The position numbers and the translations under genes were made by a program. A DNA stretch of 64,000 bases, taken from the NCBI GenBank assembly GCA_035399845.1, contig DAOPJV010000026.1, positions 17,904 through 81,903 on the forward strand, in the 5' to 3' direction. How positions within the stretch are numbered: the first letter of the stretch is position 1; every line of letters begins with the position of its first letter. This DNA is from ECT2AJA-110-A sp035399845 (lineage in GTDB: Bacteria; Planctomycetota; Phycisphaerae; UBA1845; UTPLA1). Of this stretch, positions 43,736 through 51,701 are shown piece by piece. The notes under the pieces are model-generated. The model was not told where the DNA came from, did not search any database, and saw nothing but the letters and a program-made list of their open reading frames with translations.

Positions 43736-44962
43736 ATGCCAGCCTTTGAATATACGGGCCAATTGCCGCAGGGAACGGCAATTACCGGCACGCTCGAGGC
43801 CGAGAACCTCGACGACGCCCGGCGACAACTGGCGAGCCTGACGATTCACGTCGCCTCGCTCTCCCAGACGGCGCGCATTGCCCGCCGTCGGGCCCTGTCG
43901 CTTGAAGATCTGCTCTTCTTCAACCAGCAACTGGCGTCACTCGCGGAGAACCGCATCGCGCTGGACGACGGACTTCGCGCCGCGGCGCGCGATCTCAGGC
44001 GAGGACCGCTCAAGGCCGCGATGGAGCAGCTCGCGACGGACCTTGAAGCCGGCGTACCGCTGGACCAGGCCGTCGACCGCCAATCCGGCCGTTTTCCGCC
44101 GCTCTACGCCAGCGTTCTGAAGGCGGGCGCCGACAACGGTCAGCTCGGGGCGACGCTGATCAATCTGAACAACCACCTGTCGCTGCTCGATTCCACGCGG
44201 CGCGTGATGCTGGAGACGATCACCTACCCACTGATCGTCCTCACGCTGCTCGGGCTCCTGTCCACGTTTTTCATGCTGGTCGTCGTCCCCGGGTTTGAGA
44301 ATGTCATCGTTGACATGATGTACGATCAGACAAACCCGGGTGGCGCATTCGGAGTCGCCCTTCCCGGGCTGACTCGAATGGTCATCAATACGGCGCGCGC
44401 CTGGCCCACGATTCTCGCGATCGTGGGCGCTCTGCTGCTCCTCACCATCATCTTCTGGCTCCTGACCTCCTGGATTCCGGCCCTGCGCCCGATTCGCGGA
44501 GGCCTCATGAAGATGATCCCGGGGTTCGCGGGCGCACGTCGCGCCAGCCTGATTGCCCGATTCACCAACGCGGCGGCCCTCGGCGCCCGGACCCATCAGC
44601 CCCTGCCGGCCCTTGTCCGGTCCGCCGCCGGCGCGACGGGCGACGCCAGGCTGATGCTCGACGCGGAAAAACTCGCCGCGGCCGTCGAGTCCGGAGCGCC
44701 GCCGGAACAGGTCTCCATGCAGTCCACGGCGATTCCGTCGCTCGTGACCTACACCATCCAGATCGCCGGGGCGCGAGGCGAACTCGCCGAGGCGCTGGCG
44801 GATCTCGCCCGCAACTACGAAAGCCTGGCGCGTCATCGAATGGCGATGCTGCGCGTCTTCCTGGGCCCGATCGTCATTCTTCTCGTGGCCATCGTCATGG
44901 GAATCACGATCACGGCGCTCATTCTCCCGTTGATCAGTCTCGTCAATGCCCTGACCGGCTGA
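43736..44962 (+). CDS. GspF/PilC-like platform protein 1 of the second system
   Basis: 408 aa from ATG 43736, 2 nt after the ATPase stop. It begins MPAFEYTGQLPQGTAITGTL, the normal GspF start. The first T2SF domain has FNQQLASLAENRIALDDGL and LKAGADNGQLGATLINLNNH. The second has LIARFTNAAALGARTHQPLP, then QIAGARGELAEALADLARNY. Span pairs are visible near 165-190, 225-250 and 375-400. It forms the inner-membrane platform and contacts GspE. A Gly/Asn-rich loop between spans is longer than usual (MYDQTNPGGAFG). Confidence 0.87.
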   Translation: MPAFEYTGQLPQGTAITGTLEAENLDDARRQLASLTIHVASLSQTARIARRRALSLEDLLFFNQQLASLAENRIALDDGLRAAARDLRRGPLKAAMEQLATDLEAGVPLDQAVDRQSGRFPPLYASVLKAGADNGQLGATLINLNNHLSLLDSTRRVMLETITYPLIVLTLLGLLSTFFMLVVVPGFENVIVDMMYDQTNPGGAFGVALPGLTRMVINTARAWPTILAIVGALLLLTIIFWLLTSWIPALRPIRGGLMKMIPGFAGARRASLIARFTNAAALGARTHQPLPALVRSAAGATGDARLMLDAEKLAAAVESGAPPEQVSMQSTAIPSLVTYTIQIAGARGELAEALADLARNYESLARHRMAMLRVFLGPIVILLVAIVMGITITALILPLISLVNALTG

Positions 44963-44983
44963 TCCAGACCGAAGGAGCGCGCC

Positions 44984-46153
44984 ATGGTACCATTTGTCCT
45001 TTTCATTTTTCTGGTCCCGCCCATTCTGCTGGCGCTGATCATCATTACCTGCATCGGGAATGTGATTCGCATCCGACGGGCGTCACTCATTCGCCATCTG
45101 TCATTCGTGATTCGTCGCAATCTGCCGCTCGTCTCGTCGCTATACACGACGTCCGTCGGCGAGCCGCCCAGCCTGCGATTCCCGCTTCGCCAGATGAGCC
45201 GGCTCCTCGAACTGGGGATACCGCTCAGCGACGCCATCGGGATGGCGTGGCCGCGATGCCCGCGTGTCGATCGATCGATCCTCCGCGCCGCCGAGCAGTC
45301 CGGCTCGCTCCCGGACGCCATCGCCGTGATGGACGCCCGCTATCAGCACGAATTCGAGTCCAATGTGACGGACGATCGGCAGGTGTTTGTCATCCCGGCG
45401 ATCACGTTTCTCCTCCTCCTGCTCTGCATCATGTTCGCCGTCGCCATCGTCTTTCCGAAGTTCGTCGTCATCATGTATGACTTCGACATCAAAGTCCCCG
45501 AGTTCGTCAACGAGATTCTTCTGTCCGGTCTCTTCTACGGCTCGCCGCCGACCACGTGGTACGGATTCCTGTTTCATGGCGTCATCGTGCTGGTCATCCT
45601 CGTCGCCATCTTCCGGGCCGTGTCGTTCCTCCTCGCGGGCCTCCTCAGACGAATCGAGCTGTTCAGCAACATCGCCGATTCCGTTCGCTGGAGCCTCCCG
45701 CCGCTTCGTCGAGCCGAGAACGCCAGAGCCGCCGTCGTCACGCTTCCCATGATCCGCGTCGCGACCGCCGCCGGCTGGCCACTCGATCAGGCCGTGGATC
45801 TCGCCTCGACCATCCGGACAAATGTCATCTGGCGGCAGCATCTCAGGGACTGGGCGGAGTTCATGCGGCGCGGGAGTGAGACGATTGCCGCCGGGCGCGC
45901 CGCCGGCATGCCCGAGATGCTCCTTCGCTATCTCGCCGTCGGCATTCGCGACACGGATCTGGAGGCGCCGCTCTACGCCGCCGAACAGTACTTCTCGCTC
46001 CTGTACGATCGACAGCGCCGCGCGATGCGCCTCGTCATGTCGATCCTGGCCACGATCGCCACGGGCGTCCTCGTGGGATGTGTCTGTGTCGCCATCGTGG
46101 TGATTCTCGTCAACGTCATTGATTCTTCCGCTGCGCAATGGTGGGACATATGA
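44984..46153 (+). CDS. Diverged GspF-like platform protein 2 of the second system
   Basis: 389 aa, AAGGAG 6 nt before the ATG. It begins with a membrane span (VLFIFLVPPILLALIIITCI) that normal GspF lacks. The T2SF-like repeats are recognisable but weak: FPLRQMSRLLELGIPLSDAI with ILRAAEQSGSLPDAIAVMDA, then VTLPMIRVATAAGWPLDQAV and LLRYLAVGIRDTDLEAPLYA. The C-terminus has the usual last span. Tandem, unequal GspF genes suggest a hetero-oligomeric platform. It overlaps the next pseudopilin gene by ATGA. Confidence 0.75.
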   Translation: MVPFVLFIFLVPPILLALIIITCIGNVIRIRRASLIRHLSFVIRRNLPLVSSLYTTSVGEPPSLRFPLRQMSRLLELGIPLSDAIGMAWPRCPRVDRSILRAAEQSGSLPDAIAVMDARYQHEFESNVTDDRQVFVIPAITFLLLLLCIMFAVAIVFPKFVVIMYDFDIKVPEFVNEILLSGLFYGSPPTTWYGFLFHGVIVLVILVAIFRAVSFLLAGLLRRIELFSNIADSVRWSLPPLRRAENARAAVVTLPMIRVATAAGWPLDQAVDLASTIRTNVIWRQHLRDWAEFMRRGSETIAAGRAAGMPEMLLRYLAVGIRDTDLEAPLYAAEQYFSLLYDRQRRAMRLVMSILATIATGVLVGCVCVAIVVILVNVIDSSAAQWWDI

Positions 46154-46524
46154 ACCCGATGGAACGCCGAGCCTTCCTCCAGCTTGAGGCCATCGCCGCG
46201 ATGTGCATGATGATCTTCGTCATCGGCGCGTTTGCGGTCGCCGTCCTCGGCCTTGCGCGCTCAAGCCACAAAATGATCGCTCGCCAGCAGGCGACGCTGG
46301 CCGCCGAGGCCGTGCTCAACGAAATCCGATGCGGCGAAACACCCACGCAGGATGAACTCGCGGAACGCTTCGTCGACATGACGATCCGGATCGATCGCGC
46401 TGCGGCGTCGGGCGATTTCGAGGGCTTCGATCGGGCGACGGTCTCCGTCGACTGCTTCGTCCACGGCCGACACGCCGCCAGCGTCCACCTGAGCGGCGTC
46501 GTTCGAAAGGAGAAGGTCGAATGA
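46150..46524 (+). CDS. GspI/PilV-like pseudopilin with atypical signal
   Basis: 124 aa from ATG 46150, overlapping the previous stop. The signal is MERRA / FLQLEAIAAMCMMIFVIGAF: Ala at -1, Phe at +1 and Glu at +5, so processing by a prepilin peptidase is possible though +2/+3 (LQ) are unusual. A helix with ATLAAEAVLNEIRCGETP follows, as in GspI, and a short beta head. Co-translated with GspF2 and the GspJ-like gene. Confidence 0.72.
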   Translation: MNPMERRAFLQLEAIAAMCMMIFVIGAFAVAVLGLARSSHKMIARQQATLAAEAVLNEIRCGETPTQDELAERFVDMTIRIDRAAASGDFEGFDRATVSVDCFVHGRHAASVHLSGVVRKEKVE

Positions 46525-47156
46525 TCCCGGGCAAACGCCGGCGCGGATTCACGCTCCTCGAGGTTCTCGTGGCCTGCCCGCTCCTCGCGATGTTGCTGGG
46601 CCTGCTGGCCTGGTCGCTGATCTATCATCAGCGAATGACGCGCGGCGTCATGGAGCAGTCACATCGGCAGGAGACAATGCATCGCGTCCTGCGCTCGCTG
46701 CGGACGGACCTGCTTGAGGCGGACACTGTCGAACACCTGGCGCCGGTCGCCGGCGCATCGGTTCCCGCCGAGATCGCGGAGCTGGCGGGCCTGCCTTCAG
46801 CGTCCGACGACGCACAGCGCACCCTCGCCGACCACCTTACACTCGCGCGACCGGCGGGCGACGTCGCTTACTATCTCCTGGCGGATACGGCGATCACGCC
46901 TCGTTCGGCGAATTCCACGCTGAGCGACCTGCCACCCGAGTACATCCTCGTGCGAATCGCCGCGAACGACGATATCCCGGCGCGGATCTGGCCACTCCGC
47001 GACCTGATCATGCGCATTCTCCCTCCCGCCGGAGACGCAGCGGACTCGGCGGCCCAGCGCGTTGATCTTGTCTTCGAGAGCGCCCAGAACCTCGACGCCC
47101 GCGCCCCGATGCGACGCGTCTTCAGGACAACCCTTTGCGCGGGAGGCGCCCGATGA
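46521..47156 (+). CDS. GspJ/PilW-like pseudopilin
   Basis: 211 aa. The start codon overlaps the previous stop by ATGA and has AAGGAGAAGG upstream. The signal is classical: GKRRRG / FTLLEVLVACPLLAMLLGLL, Gly at -1 and Glu at +5. The helix SHRQETMHRVLRSLRTDLLEA and the beta-rich head are typical of GspJ. Overlaps the following gene by ATGA. Confidence 0.85.
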   Translation: MIPGKRRRGFTLLEVLVACPLLAMLLGLLAWSLIYHQRMTRGVMEQSHRQETMHRVLRSLRTDLLEADTVEHLAPVAGASVPAEIAELAGLPSASDDAQRTLADHLTLARPAGDVAYYLLADTAITPRSANSTLSDLPPEYILVRIAANDDIPARIWPLRDLIMRILPPAGDAADSAAQRVDLVFESAQNLDARAPMRRVFRTTLCAGGAR

Positions 47157-47536
47157 AACGTCGAAGACGAGCCCATTTTCTGCTCATCGCCATGACGATC
47201 GTCGTCATCATCGGCGTCACACTCGCGGCCGGCGGTCGCGGCCATCACGAACTCGCCACACGCACGCGAATCGCCGAGCTGGACGCCGTCGCCGCACAAC
47301 TCGCGGGCGACGGCCGACTCTGGATCGACGCGCATCCGACGGAGATCGCCGCCCTCACGCCCGACGCGCCGATTTCGCTGGATGTCCGCGACGCCTGTTC
47401 ACAGTCGATCAGACCGACGCTGACAATCCAGCGCCTCGCGGATTCGAATGACCTGACGCTCTCGGTTCGCGTTGTCTCCGGCCGCTTTGCGTCCCACATC
47501 CGCGTGAACCTGCCGGCGACTGAGGACGCGCCATGA
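47153..47536 (+). CDS. Pseudopilin-like protein without Glu5
   Basis: 127 aa from ATG 47153 (ATGA overlap). The basic leader MKRRRRAH precedes the hydrophobic helix FLLIAMTIVVIIGVTLA; Glu at +5 is absent, as in GspK and PilX. The head is short (about 100 residues), much smaller than GspK. A single-span membrane protein that is not a pilin is the alternative. Its place in the operon and helix design favour a pilin-like role. Confidence 0.65.
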   Translation: MKRRRRAHFLLIAMTIVVIIGVTLAAGGRGHHELATRTRIAELDAVAAQLAGDGRLWIDAHPTEIAALTPDAPISLDVRDACSQSIRPTLTIQRLADSNDLTLSVRVVSGRFASHIRVNLPATEDAP

Positions 47537-47841
47537 GCCAGCTCACGATGTTCGCCGTGAACATCAAGCTGCTCATCGGCATCCTCACCTGCGCCGGCTT
47601 TGCCCTGATCCTGGGCGTCATCCTCTACACAACGCTGCGCGCAACCCACGCCGCCCGAAGAACGCAGAAGGGACTCGCCGCCTATGAGAAATCTCGACGT
47701 GACGCCCAGGGACGCCCCCTGCCCCCTGTCGGCATGGGCGTCTGCGCCAGGTGCGGCCTCGCCGCGACAGACGTCTACTTCCTTCCTGACGGTACCCGTC
47801 TGTGTCGTGACTGCCTGGACAATCACGACACGAATGGCTGA
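47533..47841 (+). CDS. Membrane-anchored zinc-ribbon protein
   Basis: 102 aa, start overlapping the preceding stop. One span (LLIGILTCAGFALILGVILY) is followed by a basic helix (RATHAARRTQKGLAAYEKSR). At the C-terminus, CARCGLAATDVYFLPDGTRL then CRDC forms a CxxC...CxxC zinc ribbon. No family is recognised. The ribbon would face the cytoplasm if the N-terminus is outside. It is the last gene of the tight operon before the PilT-like gene. Confidence 0.72.
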   Translation: MSQLTMFAVNIKLLIGILTCAGFALILGVILYTTLRATHAARRTQKGLAAYEKSRRDAQGRPLPPVGMGVCARCGLAATDVYFLPDGTRLCRDCLDNHDTNG

Positions 47842-47867
47842 CTTTCATCCCCCGGCCTGAATACAAT
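47838..47867 (+). promoter_or_regulatory. Promoter for a leaderless PilT-like mRNA
   Basis: CTGACT (47838-47843) and TACAAT (47862-47867) are separated by 18 bp and match the sigma-70 consensus at four and five of six positions. TACAAT ends 6 nt before ATG 47874, placing the predicted start site on the A of the ATG. There is no ribosome site. The -35 box overlaps the previous stop codon. Confidence 0.6.
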
Positions 47868-47873
47868 TACCCG

Positions 47874-49121
47874 ATGATCGAACCAACCCCACCAGCGACA
47901 CCCCCGCCACAACCGCCCACGCCATCCGACATCGCCGGGGCGCCGGACCTCGGCCAACCTGTCGCCAAGACGCCGGAGAAGCGAATGGTCTCGAGCAAGC
48001 TCAACCTCGACACGCCCGCCTATGTCGTCGGGCCCGATCGGAAGTTCAGCATCCTCGACCTGCTCGACTACTTTCAGCAGATGGGCTCGCTGCGCGTCTC
48101 CGACCTGCACATCAAAGTGGGCAGCCCGCCGATCTATCGTGTCGACGGCAATCTGCAGAAGATGAAGGGCCCCGCCATCGACGCCGGAACCATCGAGGTC
48201 TTCGCCCGCTCGCTGCTGTCGGACCGGGAATTCGAACGACTCATCCGCGATCGCTCGGTGGACAGCTCCTGCTTCACCGAGTACCTGCAGTTCCGTCTCA
48301 ATTGCTTCCACGACACGCACGGCATCGCCATCGCCATCCGCGCCCTGCAGACGACGCCCCCGCCCGTCCAGGAGATCGGCTTTCCGAACAACGTCTGGCA
48401 GGACATCGTCCGCAAGCAGCAGGGACTCGTCCTCGTCACGGGCACGACGGGCGCCGGCAAGAGCACGACGATCGCCTCACTGATCAATCACATCGCCCGA
48501 ACGCGCGCCTGCCGGATCATCACGCTCGAGGATCCCGTCGAGTACCAGTTGCACAGTAATGTTGCCCTGGTGTCACAGCGCGAAGTCGGCCGCGACGTGC
48601 CGACCTACGAACGCGGACTGCGTGACTGCCTGCGCGAGGATCCCGATGTCATCTTCGTCGGCGAGATGCGCGATCGTGACTCCGCCATGTGGACGCTGAC
48701 GGCCGCTGAGACCGGCCACCTGGTCTTTTCGACGCTCCATACCCGCGACGCCCGCGGGACGATCACGCGCGTGCTCGACCTGTTTCCTTCGAGCCAGCAG
48801 GATGAAATCGCCAGCCAGCTCTCGCTCGGGCTCAGCCACATCCTCACGCAGAAACTCATCCCGCGCGCCGACGGTCAGGGCCGCGTCGTCGCGATGGAGG
48901 TGCTGAACAACACCTACGCCGTGTCGAATCTGATCCGCCTGTCGAAGCTCGAACAGCTCTACTCCCAGTTGCAGACGAAGACCAAGGACACATCCGAAGA
49001 GCGCATGATCACGCTGGAGAAATGCCTCGCCAGTCTCGTCCGGAGGGCGTTCATCACGCCGATGGAAGCGGAGAAATGGGCCAACAATCCGCTGGCCTTC
49101 GTCGAGGAAATGCAGCACTAA
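47874..49121 (+). CDS. PilT-like retraction ATPase with Pro-rich N-terminus
   Basis: 415 aa. The first ~30 residues are Pro-rich (PTPPATPPPQPPTPSD) and precede the PilT fold (LRVSDLHIKVGSPPIYRVDG). Walker A is GTTGAGKSTT, the Asp box TLEDPVEYQL, Walker B VIFVGEMRD. The helix that reads AIRNLIRE in true PilT is AVSNLIRLSK here, so the Arg and Glu linked to retraction are replaced. It may be a retraction motor of altered type for the second machine, or have a regulatory role. Confidence 0.85.
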   Translation: MIEPTPPATPPPQPPTPSDIAGAPDLGQPVAKTPEKRMVSSKLNLDTPAYVVGPDRKFSILDLLDYFQQMGSLRVSDLHIKVGSPPIYRVDGNLQKMKGPAIDAGTIEVFARSLLSDREFERLIRDRSVDSSCFTEYLQFRLNCFHDTHGIAIAIRALQTTPPPVQEIGFPNNVWQDIVRKQQGLVLVTGTTGAGKSTTIASLINHIARTRACRIITLEDPVEYQLHSNVALVSQREVGRDVPTYERGLRDCLREDPDVIFVGEMRDRDSAMWTLTAAETGHLVFSTLHTRDARGTITRVLDLFPSSQQDEIASQLSLGLSHILTQKLIPRADGQGRVVAMEVLNNTYAVSNLIRLSKLEQLYSQLQTKTKDTSEERMITLEKCLASLVRRAFITPMEAEKWANNPLAFVEEMQH

Positions 49122-49170
49122 GTACGGATTGTGGCGACGACCTGCGCGGAACGCGAACGATTATTTCCGC

Positions 49171-50214
49171 CTAGGCGTCGCCGTCCCGATGCTGATGGCG
49201 TTCGCGGTTGTATCGGATGCCCATGTTGAGGATCCGCTGGATCAGGTCTTCGTATTCCATCCCCTTGTCCATTGCGGACTGGGCGAAGTCCTCGTCCTTT
49301 GCGAGGTCGGGATTCGGATTCGGCTCCAGCAGATAGATCTGCCCCTCATCCGTCAGACGGAAGTCCATTCGCGCGTAACCATTCAGGCCGAGAATGCGAT
49401 AGACGCGCCGCGCCATGCGCATGATCCGGTTTTCGACGCCCGGCGGCAGGTCCTCCGCCGGCCCCATCGTGATACCGCGCTTCTCCTGGTATTCCTGATC
49501 CCATTTCACGCGCGCCGTCGCGATCGGATAGACGCCCGGCGCCATCTTCTCGAAGTAGAGTTCCCAGAGCAGCAGCGATTCGACGCGCGCGTTGCCGATC
49601 AGACCGAGGTTCAGTTCGCGTCCCTGGATGTAGGCTTCCGCCACGGCGTCCGTCCCGATCTGGTCATGAACGTATTCGACGCGCTCGGCGAGCTTCTCGT
49701 CGCTGTTCACAATCGACGCCTGCGAGATGCCGACGGAACCATGCTCCGTCGCCGACTTCACAATCAGCGGGAATTCGAGCTTCTTCGGGCGTCGCGCCTT
49801 GCGATGGCGCGGAAAGACCGCGAAGTCCGGGACGGGAATGCGATGATACCGCAGCACCTTCTTGGTCGTGATTTTGCGATCCGCCAGCAGGAGTCCCGCC
49901 GGATTGCAGCCGGTGAACGCCTGGCCGATCAGTTCGAGATAGCCGAGCAGGTAGGGAACGTAAACGCCTTCGCCGCGAAATTCCTCCAGCAGGTTGAAGA
50001 CGACATGCGGTTTCCAGGCGTACATGACGCGCCGGATGTCCGTCATGTCCTCGGGCGCCGCGAGGGTGCGCGCTTCGTGGCCGAGGTTCTTGAGCGCCGA
50101 GACGACGCCGAATTCCGTTTTGATTTCCCGGGCCTCGGCCTCGGACAGCCCTTCCAGCGTGTCCGGCAGCTCGATGTCCTGGTGCGTCAAAACGAGTACG
50201 CGAAGCTTTCTCAT
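49171..50214 (-). CDS. ATP-grasp ligase (D-Ala-D-Ala ligase-like)
   Basis: 347 aa. The ATP-grasp core is visible: FPLIVKSATEHGSVGISQAS (phosphate-gripping loop), VAEAYIQGRELNLGLIGN, and ARMDFRLTDEGQIYLLEPNPNPDL with the Mg-binding E/N residues. The N-terminal substrate domain (VFNLLEEFRGEGVYVPYLLG) is of the Ddl type. A standalone Ddl normally sits with mur or van genes; here it overlaps a zincin gene by ATGA. The product is a ligase for a peptide or carboxylate-amine bond, substrate unknown. Confidence 0.87.
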   Translation of the reverse strand: MRKLRVLVLTHQDIELPDTLEGLSEAEAREIKTEFGVVSALKNLGHEARTLAAPEDMTDIRRVMYAWKPHVVFNLLEEFRGEGVYVPYLLGYLELIGQAFTGCNPAGLLLADRKITTKKVLRYHRIPVPDFAVFPRHRKARRPKKLEFPLIVKSATEHGSVGISQASIVNSDEKLAERVEYVHDQIGTDAVAEAYIQGRELNLGLIGNARVESLLLWELYFEKMAPGVYPIATARVKWDQEYQEKRGITMGPAEDLPPGVENRIMRMARRVYRILGLNGYARMDFRLTDEGQIYLLEPNPNPDLAKDEDFAQSAMDKGMEYEDLIQRILNMGIRYNRERHQHRDGDA

Positions 50215-51314
50215 AGCGCCAGCCGATGCTCGTTGCTGTGGATGTAGTTCGTCACCTGCATCGTCAGCAGAATCGCCACTTCCGTCCGAAGCTCATCCGT
50301 CGGACGATGAACCCGCAGCTTCAGATCTCGGCATCGCGAGATCATCTCCCGAAGGATCTGATCGACGGTATATGCGTACACGCCGGTCCACGCCGCCACG
50401 CGATTGCGCAACCTGGCGCCCGTACTGCGCAGAAACTGCGACGCCGGCGGACATTTTGCGTGCTCCGGCGCCTCCGAGAACAGCCGCCGCAGGTCGCTGT
50501 CGTAAAATGCCGGGTAGTCCGAGCCGTATCGCGCCTGACGCTCCTCGTAGTATGCTCGCAGCGTCATCTTCAGGGCGCTCAGCGGATCGGACCTCTCCCG
50601 CGATGTCACCATCGGCCGCCGACCCGCCAGTTCATTCATCAAATTGTCTAAATACTCCAGCTTTTTCAGCGCCGGCCAGTTCCGATAACGCCGACGCCAC
50701 ATCGTCCCGGGGCGGAGCCAGACGGCGAACGTCTCCGCAAAATCCTCCGTCGGATGGCTCTGGGCGTACCACCAGTCGAGGTGCAGCACGTAGTCCCGGC
50801 TGAAGGGCTTGGGGCGATAGTGCGTCGGATAGGGCCTCGAAGCGTTTCCGAAGATCCTGCGCCAGCGCGGCCGACGATCGAGCTTGTAGGCCACTTCGAT
50901 CGCGTGTCCCGCCTCGTGACGCAGCAGGCGCATGCAGGACGTCTTCGTGCCCCCTTCGACATCGAGCATCATCTTGTTCTCGAGCCGCATCAGTCGGGGA
51001 TGCGCCAGGTAGAAGGGAATCGCAACGCCGGGAACGCCCGCCGGAGAGAACCACTCACTGCTCAGCCAGCAATGCGGGCGGAATTTCAGCCGCCGATCGG
51101 CCAGCTCGTCGTAGAGGCGTCGCACACAGGGCGCCAGCCACGTCCCCTGGATCGTCAGCTTCAGGTCGCAGATTCTCAGATCCAGAAGCTGCTGATCCGT
51201 CAGTTTGTCGAGCGACTGAACGCGTTGTCGCGTACCGCGTTTTCTCGAATCAGGCGATGGAATAAGCGTCCTCCCGTCGCTTGTGCCCCGCGTCTGCCCA
51301 TCACGTCCGTTCAA
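50211..51314 (-). CDS. Zinc-dependent metallopeptidase (gluzincin-like)
   Basis: 367 aa from TTG 51314 (no ribosome site, so the true start may lie up to 30 residues later). HEAGH at 133-137 in MRLLRHEAGHAIEVAY is the zinc site. HPTEDFAETFAVWLRPG ~55 residues later offers the third ligand, a Glu in a helix, as in gluzincins. No signal peptide, so cytoplasmic. It overlaps the ATP-grasp gene (ATGA), implying a protease plus ligase pair acting on the same peptide. It resembles the putative zinc-binding metallopeptidase group that occurs beside ATP-grasp genes. Confidence 0.83.
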   Translation of the reverse strand: MNGRDGQTRGTSDGRTLIPSPDSRKRGTRQRVQSLDKLTDQQLLDLRICDLKLTIQGTWLAPCVRRLYDELADRRLKFRPHCWLSSEWFSPAGVPGVAIPFYLAHPRLMRLENKMMLDVEGGTKTSCMRLLRHEAGHAIEVAYKLDRRPRWRRIFGNASRPYPTHYRPKPFSRDYVLHLDWWYAQSHPTEDFAETFAVWLRPGTMWRRRYRNWPALKKLEYLDNLMNELAGRRPMVTSRERSDPLSALKMTLRAYYEERQARYGSDYPAFYDSDLRRLFSEAPEHAKCPPASQFLRSTGARLRNRVAAWTGVYAYTVDQILREMISRCRDLKLRVHRPTDELRTEVAILLTMQVTNYIHSNEHRLAL

Positions 51315-51383
51315 CTCGAATCGAGAGATTCGGCGTCAAACCTTAAATCGCTCACTCGATTTCGACGAGTTCGCGGCGGCGCG

Positions 51384-51695
51384 TCAGAACGAGATTCGCT
51401 CCCATTGAAACGCGGTTCGCCACGCCGTGTCGCCCAGCGCGTACTGCCGAAGGGCCTTCGAGACACGCTCCGTCGAGTGTGGTCCGTCCGCCGCGGCGAA
51501 ATGATCGTCCGTGTCGCCCTCCTGATACTCGAGGACAAATCCGCCGACAACATCGCCGGCCGCCTGCATGTAGTTCATCTCGTCGCGCGACAGAATGAGG
51601 AATGCGTCGCCGCCGGTCATCGCCTCCACCGCCGCGTCGATCTGGCGCTCATCCGGATTCGAAATCGCCTTGCCATCGTGGGTTTCCATACGCAT
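51384..51695 (-). CDS. Small conserved-looking protein, unknown function
   Basis: 103 aa, AGGTGA 6 nt upstream of ATG 51695. Compact alpha/beta pattern: DAFLILSRDEMNYMQAAGD, VVGGFVLEYQEGD, then HSTERVSKALRQYALGD. No cysteine or span. The sequence suggests an Imm-like or regulatory fold but no family is certain. It precedes the zincin gene by 69 nt on the same strand. Confidence 0.7.
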   Translation of the reverse strand: MRMETHDGKAISNPDERQIDAAVEAMTGGDAFLILSRDEMNYMQAAGDVVGGFVLEYQEGDTDDHFAAADGPHSTERVSKALRQYALGDTAWRTAFQWERISF

Positions 51696-51701
51696 TGCGG
51701 A

